From Stenotrophomonas maltophilia (GTDB lineage Bacteria > Pseudomonadota > Gammaproteobacteria > Xanthomonadales > Xanthomonadaceae), in assembly GCF_006970445.1 (NCBI RefSeq), contig NZ_CP033877.1:4286750-4350749 (forward strand): DNA of 64,000 nucleotides. The letters are read 5' to 3'. The notes beneath the pieces are model-generated. The model ran no database searches. It saw nothing but the letters and a program-made list of their open reading frames with translations, and had not been told where the DNA came from. Positions within the stretch are counted from its first letter, which is position 1; the number at the start of each line of letters is the position of its first letter. This document shows positions 34,340 to 43,683 of this stretch, one piece after another. The position numbers and the translations under genes are program-made.

Positions 34340-34912
34340 TCAGCCGCCGTAGCTGCCGCTGGTGCTGCGGCGTTCGCTGCTGTTGCCGAAGCCACCACGG
34401 CTGGCCGTGACCGCACGGTTCGGTTCACTGGTGACCGGGGCCAGGCCGGCCTTGCCTGCGCCGATGCCGCTGGCGGTGTTGAGGCCACCGCTGCCGCCCG
34501 GGGCCGGGCGCGCCCAACCGGCGCTCTTGTCCTGGTAGGCCGGCGACGCCGCCGGCGCCTGCGGGGCCAGGCCGCCGCGGTTGCTCAGCATCTGCGACAT
34601 GAAGAAGCCCATCATCATCGGGCCGATGAACGAGGTACCGGCCGAGGTGTGCTGCTGCACGCACTGTTCCGGCTTGTAGTCCTTCTCGCAGGCTTCCTTG
34701 CTGGCGTACTTCGGCGCCGCATCGGCAGCCTGCTTCTGCGCTTCGGCGAAGGCGTTGCGGCACGACGACGGATCGCCGGTGGCCTCGGTGCAGGACTCGA
34801 CCGAGGTGTACAGGCCTTCCTGCACCTTCACCTCCGGCTCCTTCTGGCAGGCGGTGAACAGCAGCGGCGCGGCGCTCATCAGCAGCAGCGCAGTGGTGCG
34901 GGAACGTTTCAT
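34340..34912 (-). CDS. ygiB: DUF1190 lipoprotein (YgiB-like)
   Basis: A 190-residue predicted lipoprotein, lipobox 'PLLFTACQKE', with the DUF1190 core containing paired cysteines ('SVESCTEATGDPSSCRNAF', 'SKEACEKDY', 'EQCVQQ') and a Gly/Ser-rich tail ('GGFGNSSERRSTSGSYGG'). The start at 34912 leads directly into the signal peptide; the in-frame extension to 35008 is not signal-like. In E. coli ygiB lies before ygiC as here. Function is unknown; the cysteine spacing suggests disulfides in the periplasm. Confidence 0.85.
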   Translation of the reverse strand: MKRSRTTALLLMSAAPLLFTACQKEPEVKVQEGLYTSVESCTEATGDPSSCRNAFAEAQKQAADAAPKYASKEACEKDYKPEQCVQQHTSAGTSFIGPMMMGFFMSQMLSNRGGLAPQAPAASPAYQDKSAGWARPAPGGSGGLNTASGIGAGKAGLAPVTSEPNRAVTASRGGFGNSSERRSTSGSYGG

Positions 34913-35024
34913 GGCCTCATGCCTTGTCGACGGATCAATGCCCCAATGATGCCAAATCCGGACCAGCAACCGGAATCGGCAAAGTGGGAAAGATGAACGG
35001 CCTTTCATTTTCGTCGATCTCCAT

Positions 35025-35073
35025 CATCCACGCATGGCGTGGATTACCGTGTCGACCAGGGTCGACACCTACC
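35025..35073. repeat. Two palindromes (ATCCACGC and GTGTCGACC types)
   Basis: ATCCACGC-ATG-GCGTGGAT (35026-35044) and the reverse-oriented SMAG-like GTGTCGACC-AG-GGTCGACACCTACC (35049-35073). Confidence 0.75.
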
Positions 35074-35122
35074 AAAGTCAACGCAGAGCGCCGGCCCCGA
35101 CAGATCGCAGGAAACTGTCGAA

Positions 35123-35224
35123 GGCGGGGTGGGTCAGGTTGCGGGGGCGTGAGCGCCATGGATGGCGCGACCGAGGCTACATGGACGTACTTGCGCCGTC
35201 CCCCACAGCCGGACCCACCCCGCC
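35123..35224. repeat. 102-bp long imperfect palindrome
   Basis: Terminal arms GGCGGGGTGGGTC (35123-35135) and GACCCACCCCGCC (35212-35224) are perfect inverted repeats. Inside are G-rich/C-rich arms (GCGGGGGCG with CGCCGTCCCCCAC) and a GCGCCATGGATGGCGC hairpin. The size is that of a miniature palindromic mobile element rather than a terminator. The rest of the 484-base gap (34913-35396) holds only SMAG-type palindromes and the ilvD leader. Confidence 0.7.
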
Positions 35225-35255
35225 ATCCCACGGATAGCCCAGCTGTTGCTGTTGA

Positions 35256-35282
35256 GGTTGCCGGCCAGCGGCCGGCACTACC
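35256..35282 (-). repeat. SMAG palindrome upstream of ilvD
   Basis: GGTTGCCGGCC-AGC-GGCCGGCACTACC, reverse orientation. A further GCCGGGCGCAGCCCGGCC hairpin follows directly. Confidence 0.8.
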
Positions 35283-35396
35283 GCGGGTGCCGGGCGCAGC
35301 CCGGCCGGACCACCTCCGGTGGTTGCAGCAGCAACCGAAAAAATTGGCCATGATCAGGCGACCCCCACGTCGTACGGCCCGCCCGTTCCGCCAGCC

Positions 35397-37235
35397 ATGC
35401 CCGAATACCGTTCCCGCACCTCCACCGCCGGCCGCAACATGGCCGGCGCCCGCGCCCTGTGGCGTGCCACCGGCATGAAGGACGGCGACTTCCACAAGCC
35501 GATCATCGCCATCGCCAACTCCTTCACCCAGTTCGTGCCCGGCCACGTGCACCTGAAGGACCTCGGCCAATTGGTCGCGCGCGAGATCGAGCAGGTCGGC
35601 GGCGTCGCCAAGGAATTCAACACCATCGCCGTGGACGACGGCATCGCGATGGGCCACGACGGCATGCTGTATTCGCTGCCCAGCCGCGAGATCATCGCCG
35701 ACGCCGTGGAATACATGGTCAACGCGCACTGCGCCGACGCGCTGGTGTGCATCAGCAACTGCGACAAGATCACCCCCGGCATGCTGATGGCCGCGCTGCG
35801 CCTGAACATCCCGGTGGTGTTCGTCTCCGGCGGGCCGATGGAAGCGGGCAAGACCAAGCTGTCCGAGCACAAGCTGGACCTGGTCGATGCGATGGTGGTG
35901 GCTGCCGATGACAGCGCCTCCGATGAGAAGGTTGCCGCGTTCGAGCGCAGCGCCTGCCCCACCTGCGGTTCCTGCTCGGGCATGTTCACCGCCAACTCGA
36001 TGAACTGCCTGACCGAAGCGCTGGGCCTGTCGCTGCCCGGCAACGGCACCACGCTGGCCACCCACGCCGACCGCGAGGCACTGTTCCGCCGTGCCGGCCG
36101 CCTGATCGTTGAGCTCTGCCACCGCTGGTATGGCGGCGAAGATCCCAGCGCGCTGCCGCGCGGCATCGCCACCCAGGCCGCGTTCGCCAATGCGATGACC
36201 CTGGACATCGCCATGGGCGGCTCCACCAACACCATCCTGCACCTGCTGGCCGCAGCACAGGAAGCGGAGGTCGACTTTGACCTGACCCACATCGACGCGC
36301 TGTCGCGGCGCGTGCCGCAGCTGTGCAAGGTGGCGCCGAACACGCCGAAGTACCACATCGAGGACGTGCACCGTGCCGGCGGCGTGTTCGGCATTCTCGG
36401 TGAACTGGACCGCGCCGGCCTGCTCGATGCCACGGTGCCGACCGTGCACAGCGCCAGCCTGGCCGAAGCGCTGGAACGCTGGGACGTGGTGCGCTGTGAC
36501 AACGACACCCTGCACACCTTCTTCAAGGCCGGCCCGGCCGGTATTCCCACCCAGGAGGCCTTCAGCCAGGCCACGCGCTGGCCGACACTGGACGTGGACC
36601 GCGCCGAGGGCTGCATCCGTTCGCTGCAGCACGCGTACTCACTGGAAGGCGGCCTCGCCGTGCTGCGCGGCAACCTGGCCGTCGATGGCTGCGTGGTGAA
36701 GACCGCCGGCGTGGACGAATCGATCCACGTGTTCGAGGGCCCCGCGCGCGTCTACGAAAGCCAGGACGCCGCCGTCGCCGGCATCCTCGCCGACGAAGTG
36801 CAGCCGGGTGAGGTAGTGGTGATCCGCTACGAAGGGCCGAAGGGCGGCCCCGGCATGCAGGAAATGCTGTACCCGACCAGTTACCTGAAGTCGAAGGGCC
36901 TGGGCAAGCAGTGCGCACTGCTCACCGACGGCCGCTTCTCCGGGGGGACCTCGGGCCTGTCGATCGGCCACGTCTCGCCGGAAGCCGCCAGCGGCGGTGT
37001 CATCGGCCTGGTGGAGAACGGCGACCGCATCCGCATCGACATCCCCGCCCGCCGCATCGACCTGCTGCTGGATGAGGCCGCGCTGGCCAAACGTCGCACC
37101 GATGCCGATGCGCGCGGCTGGAAGCCACGCGCACCGCGCCCGCGAAAGGTCACCAGCGCGTTGAAGGCCTACGCCCTGCTCGCCACCAGCGCCGACAAGG
37201 GCGCCGTACGCAACACCGCCCTGCTCGGCGATTGA
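35397..37235 (+). CDS. ilvD: Dihydroxy-acid dehydratase
   Basis: A 612-residue Fe-S dehydratase converting 2,3-dihydroxy-isovalerate and -methylvalerate to the keto acids in valine and isoleucine synthesis. Cluster cysteines lie in '[12 protein letters not shown]' and '[19 protein letters not shown]', and the carbamylated-lysine region and C-terminal '[20 protein letters not shown]' are intact. Length matches E. coli IlvD (616). ATG at 35397 ('[10 protein letters not shown]') is the family start. No other ilv gene lies in the window. Confidence 0.97.
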   Translation: MPEYRSRTSTAGRNMAGARALWRATGMKDGDFHKPIIAIANSFTQFVPGHVHLKDLGQLVAREIEQVGGVAKEFNTIAVDDGIAMGHDGMLYSLPSREIIADAVEYMVNAHCADALVCISNCDKITPGMLMAALRLNIPVVFVSGGPMEAGKTKLSEHKLDLVDAMVVAADDSASDEKVAAFERSACPTCGSCSGMFTANSMNCLTEALGLSLPGNGTTLATHADREALFRRAGRLIVELCHRWYGGEDPSALPRGIATQAAFANAMTLDIAMGGSTNTILHLLAAAQEAEVDFDLTHIDALSRRVPQLCKVAPNTPKYHIEDVHRAGGVFGILGELDRAGLLDATVPTVHSASLAEALERWDVVRCDNDTLHTFFKAGPAGIPTQEAFSQATRWPTLDVDRAEGCIRSLQHAYSLEGGLAVLRGNLAVDGCVVKTAGVDESIHVFEGPARVYESQDAAVAGILADEVQPGEVVVIRYEGPKGGPGMQEMLYPTSYLKSKGLGKQCALLTDGRFSGGTSGLSIGHVSPEAASGGVIGLVENGDRIRIDIPARRIDLLLDEAALAKRRTDADARGWKPRAPRPRKVTSALKAYALLATSADKGAVRNTALLGD

Positions 37236-37245
37236 TCCCCGTGCG

Positions 37246-37323
37246 GTAGTGCCGGCCGCTGGCCGGCATCTGCACAATGCGTCTGCACGTCAATGAGGTT
37301 GCCGGCCAGCGGCCGGCGCTACC
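37246..37323. repeat. Inverted pair of SMAG palindromes
   Basis: GTAGTGCCGGCC-GCT-GGCCGGCAT and GTTGCCGGCC-AGC-GGCCGGCGCTACC, about 28 bases apart, between ilvD and the DUF418 gene. Confidence 0.85.
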
Positions 37324-37343
37324 GATCCGGTACGCTGCGCGGC

Positions 37344-38516
37344 ATGACCCATCGCCCGCCGCGCCAACCCCTCCTCGATGCCCTGCGTGGGTTCGCGCTG
37401 CTCGGCGTATTCCTGGTCAACCTGCGCTTCTTCTCGCTCGATGCGTTGATGACCGAGGCCGCGCAGCAGGCGCTGCCCAGCGCGGCACTCGACCACACCA
37501 TCCGTACCGGCATGGAATGGCTGGTGGACATGAAGGCGATCACCCTGTTCTCGCTGCTGTTCGGCATGGGCGTGGCGATGCAGATGGATGGCAATGCGCA
37601 GGGCAGCATGGCTGCGCACCTGCGCCGCATGGGCGTGCTGCTGGTGATCGGCCTGCTGCATTCGATACTGCTGTGGTGGGGTGACATCCTGCTGGTGTAT
37701 GCGCTGGTGGGCCTGCTGCTGCCGTTGTTCCGTCACCTGGGTGATCGCGCACTGCTGTTCAGCGGGGTGTTCATTGCCCTGTTGCTGCCACCGCTGCTGT
37801 CGCCGTGGATCCGCGAATGGGTCGCCCTGCTCACACCGCGCGCGCCGATGAACGCCATGGCGCTCGATGCTCTGGCGCACGGCACGCTGGCGCAGGCGTG
37901 GTGGCACAACCTGCAGCTGGCCGCATGGCTGAAGCTGAGCAACTGGGCGCTGCTGTTCTTCGTGCTCGGCCGCTTCCTGCTGGGCTACTGGGCCGGCCGT
38001 CGCGGGCTGCTGCTGCAGCCGCAGGCGCATCTGCCGCTGCTGCGCTCGATCGCCATCGGCAGCCTGCTGCTGACGGCGGTGTTCCTGTGGATCGATGCCC
38101 AGGCCGATGCGCTCAAACAGGCATCGCCGGCGCTGCGGGCGGGCGTGCCCGGCTACCTGCTGCGCGTGTCCTATCGCGTTGCGCCGCTGGCACTGGGCAT
38201 TGCTGCGGCGGCGATCTTCACCCTGCTCTATCTGCGCCCGTGGGCCGAGCGCATGCTGCGCGTGTTCGTGCCAGCCGGGCGCATGGCACTGAGCAACTAC
38301 CTGCTGCAAAGCGCGATCTGCGTGCCGCTGTTTGCCGGCTTCGGGCTGGGTATCGGCCCGCAGCACGGGCTGTGGCCAGTGCTGCTGGTGGCGGCGGTGG
38401 TGTTCCCGCTGCAACTGTGGGCGAGCGCGTGGTGGCTGCGTGGCCATCGCTTCGGGCCGGTCGAATGGCTGTGGCGCAGCGCCAGCGAAGGGCAATGGCT
38501 GCCGCTGCGGCGCTAG
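37344..38516 (+). CDS. DUF418 family membrane protein
   Basis: A 390-residue polytopic protein with roughly eight to ten membrane helices. The family pattern is seen in 'LLDALRGFALLGVFLVNL' at the start, 'ITLFSLLFGMGVAMQ', and the DUF418 block 'PAGRMALSNYLLQSAICVPL' near the C-terminus. It is related to acyltransferase-3 and YeiB proteins, with unknown substrate. The start follows the SMAG pair by 20 bases; the next gene follows by 27, so the two may be co-transcribed. Confidence 0.85.
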   Translation: MTHRPPRQPLLDALRGFALLGVFLVNLRFFSLDALMTEAAQQALPSAALDHTIRTGMEWLVDMKAITLFSLLFGMGVAMQMDGNAQGSMAAHLRRMGVLLVIGLLHSILLWWGDILLVYALVGLLLPLFRHLGDRALLFSGVFIALLLPPLLSPWIREWVALLTPRAPMNAMALDALAHGTLAQAWWHNLQLAAWLKLSNWALLFFVLGRFLLGYWAGRRGLLLQPQAHLPLLRSIAIGSLLLTAVFLWIDAQADALKQASPALRAGVPGYLLRVSYRVAPLALGIAAAAIFTLLYLRPWAERMLRVFVPAGRMALSNYLLQSAICVPLFAGFGLGIGPQHGLWPVLLVAAVVFPLQLWASAWWLRGHRFGPVEWLWRSASEGQWLPLRR

Positions 38517-38543
38517 AGTGTGCGCGGTCTGCAGGAAGCCCCC

Positions 38544-39137
38544 ATGAAATTCTCCCGCGTGGTCCTGCTGCTGGCACTGGCCGGCGCCTCCGCCCCGGCG
38601 CGGGCCGACGACTGCCGGTTCGACGATCACGCCGGACTGCAGGCGATGACGCCCGAGGCGTTCAACCGCGGGCCTGGCGATGGCTGGGACGCACTGATCG
38701 AGCGCTCGGGCTGCCAGCTGGAGATCGCTGACCTGTTCGCCGCCTACCGCCGACAGTCCAAGGCGGCCGGGCATACCGAGCTGACCTGGCATGAGGCGCA
38801 GCTACGCGCCGACGCAGGGCAGCGCGATCCCGCCAGCGCCTTGATGCGGCTGACCTACAGGCCCCGCAACGCTGATCCGGAGGGATGGAACCTGTACGTC
38901 GACGCCACCATTGCGTTTCTCGATGACGACCTGCCGGCACTGCGCCGCATTCGCGCGCGACTGGCTGCACTGCCACCGCCGGCGGGCAGCGGGCTCAACG
39001 ATGGGTCGGCGCTGATGCAGGCCGTGGATGGCGCGCAGAGGGCGCCTTGGCCGCCACGGTTGAAGATCGTCGATGCCCTCATCCGCTGCATGTACCAGCC
39101 CTACGCGCTGGCGTCCGGATCGTGCCCGGAACCGTAG
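38544..39137 (+). CDS. Periplasmic hypothetical protein, 197 aa
   Basis: Not recognised. A cleavable signal peptide is likely ('VVLLLALAGASAPARADD', cut after Ala-Arg-Ala). The mature protein has four cysteines ('DDCRF', 'SGCQLEI', 'IRCMYQ', 'GSCPEP') that could form two disulfides, and is mainly helical. It follows the DUF418 gene and converges on dinG with 12 bases between the stops. Confidence 0.65.
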   Translation: MKFSRVVLLLALAGASAPARADDCRFDDHAGLQAMTPEAFNRGPGDGWDALIERSGCQLEIADLFAAYRRQSKAAGHTELTWHEAQLRADAGQRDPASALMRLTYRPRNADPEGWNLYVDATIAFLDDDLPALRRIRARLAALPPPAGSGLNDGSALMQAVDGAQRAPWPPRLKIVDALIRCMYQPYALASGSCPEP

Positions 39138-39149
39138 TACGGCCCCCGG

Positions 39150-41252
39150 TCAGCCGATCACGCGCTTGAACGGCGGCAGCGCGTCGATGATGCGCTTGCC
39201 GTAGCGGCGGGTCAGCAGCCGCGAATCGAGAATGACCACGCGGCCGGTGTCGGTGGAGGTACGGATCAGGCGGCCGGCAAACTGGGTCAACGTGCGCAGC
39301 GCATGCGGAATGGCGATCAGGTTGAAGGCATTGAGCCCGCGCCCCTCGAACCACTCGCTGAGGGTGGCGGTCTGCGGGTCGGTCGGCACCGCGAACGGCA
39401 CCTGGGTGATCACCACGGTGGTGCAGGCCTCGCCGGGCAGGTCGAGGCCCTCGCCGAACGAGTTCAGGCCGAACAGCACCGAGCCCTCGCCTGCCGCCAC
39501 ACGCCGCAGGTGCTCGTCGATCAGGCGGGTCTTGGACATCTCGCCCTGCACCAGCACCTGCTTGCGGCGCGCGGCCGACATCAGCCCGGCCACCTTCTCC
39601 ATCTTCCAGCGCGAGGTGAACAACACCATCGAACCCTTGGCCCAGTCCAGTTCGGTGTCCAGATAGCGCGCCACTTCACGCGGGTGGCCCTCGCGGTCGT
39701 CCGGCGTGACCGGGAACTTCGGCACGATCAGCTCGGCCTGGTTGGGCAGGTCGAACGGCGAAGACAGCGAAACCATCTCGGCCTCTTCCGGAATACCGTT
39801 GTCGATCGCCAGCGACTGGAAGTCGCCACCGCCGGTCAGCGTCGCCGAGGTCATCACCACCGAGTCCACTTCATCCCACAGCAGCTTGCGCAGCACGTGC
39901 GCGGCCGACACCGGCGAGCCGTGCAGCACCAGGTCGCCGTCGCGGGTGGCGGTGACCCAGCGTGCCATCGGCGGCGCGCCGTCCTTGTCCTCGCGGCGCC
40001 AGGCCTGCCACAGGTTGTACTGCTGCTCGATCATCTCCAGCGCCATGCCCAGGTTGCGCTGCAGGCGCTCGCGCGCGGCATCGTCCGGCTTGCCCTTGGC
40101 TACCTGTGCGGTGGCGGCGTGCGCCCAGTTGTAGAGGCTGCGGGTATCGTCAGCCAGCGCCTCGATCGGCTCGCGCCAGGCCTCGGGCAGGCGCCCGTTG
40201 GCCGCGCGCCACATCGGCTCTTCGTCCGCCGGCGCCGGCATCCACACCCGCTCGACGTGGTCACGGAACGCACGCAGCTGCTTGGCCACGTTGCTGGCGA
40301 CCTCGATCGCTTCGTTCGGCAGCAGGTTGCCCAGCCGATCCTTGTCGACCGCGCGGTAGGCACCGGCAATCAGGATCTGCAGGCGGCCGGTGCGCTTGGC
40401 CATCTCGTCCAGCGCCAGGCTGGCCGCACCCTGGTCGATCGCCACGTTGCCGATGTGATGGCCTTCGTCCAGCACCAGCAGCATGTCCGACGGCGGCGCG
40501 ATCAACGGCTGGCCGTTGTCGCTGTCGCCGATCGACAGCGCCGACAGCAGCAGCGCGTGGTTGGTGACCACGATCTGCGCATCGCGCACGGTGTTGCGTG
40601 AGCGCAGCACCGCGCACTGCGCCGAATAGGCGCAGCGGCGCCCGGCGCAGCCCGAAGCCGGCGTGGTGATGCGGCTGCGCAGGCCGGGGCTGATGGTCTC
40701 CGGTGCGTTGTCGATATCGCCGTCCCAGCTGCCGCCGGTGAAGGCGTCAGTCAGGCGCTTGGCGATGTCCATCTCGATCGGCGCCAGCGGCCGGTCGAAC
40801 AGTGGCGCGTCATCCTCGAACATGCCGCCCTGCGAGCCCTCGCCCTGCGCTTCGGCGGCATTGCGCGTGCACAGGTAGCGGGTACGGCCCTTGGCCAGCG
40901 CGACGGTTGCTTCCAGGCCGGTGGCCTTGAGGAAGTTCGGGATATCGCGCTCGACCAGCTGCGACTGCAGCGCCACGGTACCGGTACTGATCACCAGCTT
41001 CTTCTTGCTGGCCAGCGCAATGGGTACGCCTGCGGTGAGATAGCCCAGGCTCTTACCGACGCCGGTGGGCGCCTCGACCACGCCGACGCCGCCACTTTTC
41101 GACAGCGCGCGCGACACCACGCCGATCATCTGGCTCTGCGAGCGGCGGGTGGAAAATCCGGGCGTATTGGCCTGCAGCGTCGTGTACGCCTTGCGGATTG
41201 CATCCTTCAAGGTGTCATCGAGCGTGCGCGGAGCGGCGACGGTTTCGGTCAC
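39150..41252 (-). CDS. dinG: ATP-dependent DNA helicase DinG
   Basis: A 700-residue XPD-like superfamily 2 helicase with an Fe-S cluster. Walker A is 'VEAPTGVGKSLGY', the DEAH box reads 'LVLDEGHHIGN', and cluster cysteines lie in 'TRYLCTRN' and 'SGCAGRRCAYSAQCAVL'. It unwinds 5'-3' and resolves R-loops and structured DNA. The start is GTG at 41252 ('MTETVAAPRTL'), since the longer frame is a low-complexity Arg-rich stretch. Length is close to E. coli DinG (716). Confidence 0.92.
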   Translation of the reverse strand: MTETVAAPRTLDDTLKDAIRKAYTTLQANTPGFSTRRSQSQMIGVVSRALSKSGGVGVVEAPTGVGKSLGYLTAGVPIALASKKKLVISTGTVALQSQLVERDIPNFLKATGLEATVALAKGRTRYLCTRNAAEAQGEGSQGGMFEDDAPLFDRPLAPIEMDIAKRLTDAFTGGSWDGDIDNAPETISPGLRSRITTPASGCAGRRCAYSAQCAVLRSRNTVRDAQIVVTNHALLLSALSIGDSDNGQPLIAPPSDMLLVLDEGHHIGNVAIDQGAASLALDEMAKRTGRLQILIAGAYRAVDKDRLGNLLPNEAIEVASNVAKQLRAFRDHVERVWMPAPADEEPMWRAANGRLPEAWREPIEALADDTRSLYNWAHAATAQVAKGKPDDAARERLQRNLGMALEMIEQQYNLWQAWRREDKDGAPPMARWVTATRDGDLVLHGSPVSAAHVLRKLLWDEVDSVVMTSATLTGGGDFQSLAIDNGIPEEAEMVSLSSPFDLPNQAELIVPKFPVTPDDREGHPREVARYLDTELDWAKGSMVLFTSRWKMEKVAGLMSAARRKQVLVQGEMSKTRLIDEHLRRVAAGEGSVLFGLNSFGEGLDLPGEACTTVVITQVPFAVPTDPQTATLSEWFEGRGLNAFNLIAIPHALRTLTQFAGRLIRTSTDTGRVVILDSRLLTRRYGKRIIDALPPFKRVIG

Positions 41253-41388
41253 GCCGGGAATTACCGTGGCTGGATCAGGCCGGTCATTGTCGCATGGCCG
41301 GCCGCATTCACCGTTGCCGGCACCCTGAACGGGCCAGCGGCGACGCTCGGCGGCGGCCACGGTCCGAAGCCCGCGCCGCTCCAGGGCG

Positions 41389-41416
41389 AGATACGCCGGG
41401 CATGCCCGGCGCTACC
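41389..41416. repeat. Palindrome GCCGGGCATGCCCGGC with CTACC end
   Basis: A SMAG-like hairpin in reverse orientation between dinG and the small membrane protein gene. Confidence 0.6.
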
Positions 41417-41418
41417 GC

Positions 41419-41772
41419 TCAGGACGCCGGGATGGAACGGGTACGCAGCAGGCGCACCAGCGCCCACACCAGCAGGACCACGCCAATGGCCTCGACCATC
41501 GCCAGTGCGAAATGCACCACACCCAGGATGGCGCTCATGCCCGAGATGGCGCTGAAGTTGCCATTGCTGACCAGCCACATCGGCAGCATGCCCGCGGCCA
41601 GGCCGCCCAGGCTGGACAGCAGCAACAGCAGCAGGCCGACCAGCGCGCCGGTGCGGGTGGCATCGCGCGGCGCACCGACCACCCAGACCAGGCCGACGCA
41701 CAGCGCGATCAGCACCGGCAGGCGCACGCCGACCATGCTCAGCACGGTCACCATCAGGGCAGTGCTGTCCAT
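41419..41772 (-). CDS. Small membrane protein, 117 aa
   Basis: Unrecognised protein with four hydrophobic segments ('MVTVLSMVGVRLPVLIALCV', 'LVGLLLLLLSSLGGLAAGML', the 'ILGVVHFALAMVEAIGVVLL' region) and few charged residues. It lies 3 bases after aroE and is probably co-transcribed with it. No functional motif seen. Confidence 0.65.
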   Translation of the reverse strand: MDSTALMVTVLSMVGVRLPVLIALCVGLVWVVGAPRDATRTGALVGLLLLLLSSLGGLAAGMLPMWLVSNGNFSAISGMSAILGVVHFALAMVEAIGVVLLVWALVRLLRTRSIPAS

Positions 41773-41775
41773 CGA

Positions 41776-42621
41776 TCAGTCCTCGCCTGCCAGCACCGCC
41801 GAACCCTGCCGCAGCGACTGGTAGACCTCGCCGGTCTGCGGGCGCACGCCGTGCCACTGCAGGAAGCTCTCGGCGGCCTGCTCGACCAGCATGCCCAGGC
41901 CGTCGACGGTATTGCGGCACTGCGCCGCACGGGCCCAGGCCAGGAAGGCGATGGCTGCCTCGCCGTAGTTCAGGTCGACGGCGGTGGTCATCGAATTGAC
42001 CAGCGACAGCGGCAGCTTGAACTCGACGTCGCGGTCACGGCCGGCGGAGGTGGCGTTGACGATCAGCTCGAAGTCGCCCAGGTCGCGCAGGTCTTCCCAG
42101 TAGCGGCTGATCGCGCGGCCCGGTTCACCCATGGCATCGATCAGTTCGTCGGCACGTTCCGGCGTGCGGTTGACCACCACCAGTTCGGTGATGCCGGCAT
42201 CGAGCAGCGCCGGGGCGACACTGCGCGCCGAGCCACCGGCACCGATCATCAGCACGCGACGGCCACGCAGGTCCAGGCCGTGGCGGTCGGTCAGGTCGCG
42301 CACCAGGCCGATGCCATCGGTGGTGTCACCGTGCCAGCGGTCGCCCTTGCGCAGCAGCGTGTTGACCGAGCCGGCGCGGCGCGCCCGTGCGGTCAGCGTG
42401 GTGCACACCGAGAACGCGGTTTCCTTGTGCGGCAGGGTGACGTTGGCACCGACACCGCCTTCGGCAGCGAAGGCCTCCAGGCCGGCCAGGAACGCATCCG
42501 GGGCCAGGTCGATCGCGCGGTAGTCGATGGCGATGCCTTCCTGGCGACCGAACGTCGCATGGATCTGCGGCGACTTCGAGTGGGCAACGGGGTGTCCGAA
42601 GACGGCGTAACGGTCGGTCAT
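41776..42621 (-). CDS. aroE: Shikimate dehydrogenase (NADP+)
   Basis: A 281-residue enzyme reducing 3-dehydroshikimate to shikimate. The substrate site '[14 protein letters not shown]' and 'NVTLPHKE' (catalytic Lys) are in the N-terminal domain, the NADP loop is '[11 protein letters not shown]' and the cofactor Arg is in 'VVNRTPERA'. The start '[10 protein letters not shown]' is the family start. It is divergent from the beta-propeller gene with 49 bases between the starts, so both promoters must be compact or shared. Confidence 0.95.
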   Translation of the reverse strand: MTDRYAVFGHPVAHSKSPQIHATFGRQEGIAIDYRAIDLAPDAFLAGLEAFAAEGGVGANVTLPHKETAFSVCTTLTARARRAGSVNTLLRKGDRWHGDTTDGIGLVRDLTDRHGLDLRGRRVLMIGAGGSARSVAPALLDAGITELVVVNRTPERADELIDAMGEPGRAISRYWEDLRDLGDFELIVNATSAGRDRDVEFKLPLSLVNSMTTAVDLNYGEAAIAFLAWARAAQCRNTVDGLGMLVEQAAESFLQWHGVRPQTGEVYQSLRQGSAVLAGED

Positions 42622-42670
42622 GGAATCCTCAAGCTGGCTAGACTGATGCTCTGTTCGTGCATGGAACCGG

Positions 42671-43543
42671 ATGATGCGCATCACCCCGCCCCTGCTGGTG
42701 CTCGCCGCCAGTCTACTCTCTGCCCCCGTGGCGATGGCGTTGAACGAGTACGGCATCGAAGGCATGGGCGTGGTCTCGACCCGCGCCGACGAGGGTCGCG
42801 CCACGATCAGCGCCGATGGCCAGCGCATCGTCTTCGCCCGCCGTGGCGAGGCCGGCTGGGGCCTGTGGCAGGCACGCGTGATCGATGGCCGCTGGCAGCA
42901 GGCACAGGCGCTGCCGGTGGGCGTGGCTGGCGAGGCCCGCGATCCCTACTTCAGCCGTGACGGCCGCTGGCTGCTGTTCGCGGCCGGCCGCGAGGGCGCG
43001 CTGGCGCTGTACCGCGCCGCATTGGCCGCCGACGGCCAGCTGGGCCATGCGCAGGCGCTGGCCGGTGATGGCGGTCGCCGGGAAGAGCGCGGGCCGGCCC
43101 TGAGCGCGGATGGCAAGCAGCTGATGTTTGCCCGCCAGCAGGGCCGTGGCGCCGGCTGGGACCTGTTCGTGGCGACGCTGGATGCGCAGGGCCTGCGCGG
43201 CCCGGCCAGCGCACTGAGCGCGTTGAACAGCGCCGACGACGAGACCGACGGTGACTGGCTGGGCCATGACGGCGCCGTGGTGTTCAGCCGCGGCAGCGGC
43301 AGTACCGCGCAGGTCTGGAGCAGCGATTGTGCGTGGAGCGGCGTGGCGCTGCAGCCGCTGGGACTGTCGTTCAACCAGGCCGGCGGCTGGACCGGCGCGC
43401 CGGTGATCGACAACGCCAAGCCGGGCGAGATGGTGGTCGCCAGCAGCGCGGCGAAGGCACCACGTGCCGGCGGCGTGGATGTGTACCGGTTGGCGGTGCC
43501 GAAGGTGGCGGCGGTGGCTGGGTGCGTGCCGAGCGCTCGGTAG
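42671..43543 (+). CDS. TolB-like beta-propeller periplasmic protein
   Basis: A 290-residue exported protein with an N-terminal signal ('[16 protein letters not shown]'). It contains repeated WD40-like PD40 blades: '[16 protein letters not shown]', '[15 protein letters not shown]', '[15 protein letters not shown]'. Blades of this sort bind partner proteins, as in TolB, but length allows only about four, so the propeller is short or incomplete. The start may be the Met at 42674. Its TAG stop is the head of a SMAG palindrome. Confidence 0.75.
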   Translation: MMRITPPLLVLAASLLSAPVAMALNEYGIEGMGVVSTRADEGRATISADGQRIVFARRGEAGWGLWQARVIDGRWQQAQALPVGVAGEARDPYFSRDGRWLLFAAGREGALALYRAALAADGQLGHAQALAGDGGRREERGPALSADGKQLMFARQQGRGAGWDLFVATLDAQGLRGPASALSALNSADDETDGDWLGHDGAVVFSRGSGSTAQVWSSDCAWSGVALQPLGLSFNQAGGWTGAPVIDNAKPGEMVVASSAAKAPRAGGVDVYRLAVPKVAAVAGCVPSAR

Positions 43544-43620
43544 ATGCCAACCTTGGTTGGCCTGTGTGAAAGCGCCAACCAAGGTTGGCGGCTACCAGTA
43601 GATCCACGCCATGCGTGGAT
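43540..43620. repeat. Three SMAG-family palindromes, first supplies a stop codon
   Basis: GTAGATGCCAACC-TT-GGTTGGC (its TAG ends the upstream gene), the reverse copy GCCAACC-AA-GGTTGGCGGCTACC, and GTAGATCCACGC-CAT-GCGTGGAT. Confidence 0.85.
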
Positions 43621-43632
43621 GGCGCCCGCGAA

Positions 43633-43671
43633 GGGGTCAGAGCCCCTTCCTGCGGAAAGGGATCCGACCCC
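43633..43671. repeat. 39-bp GGGGTCAGAGCCC...GGGATCCGACCCC palindrome, copy 1
   Basis: Imperfect inverted repeat GGGGTCAGAGCCCCTT-CCTGCGG-AAAGGGATCCGACCCC. A second copy is at 52026-52064 with a different loop. Confidence 0.8.
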
Positions 43672-43683
43672 GGGCATTGCCCG

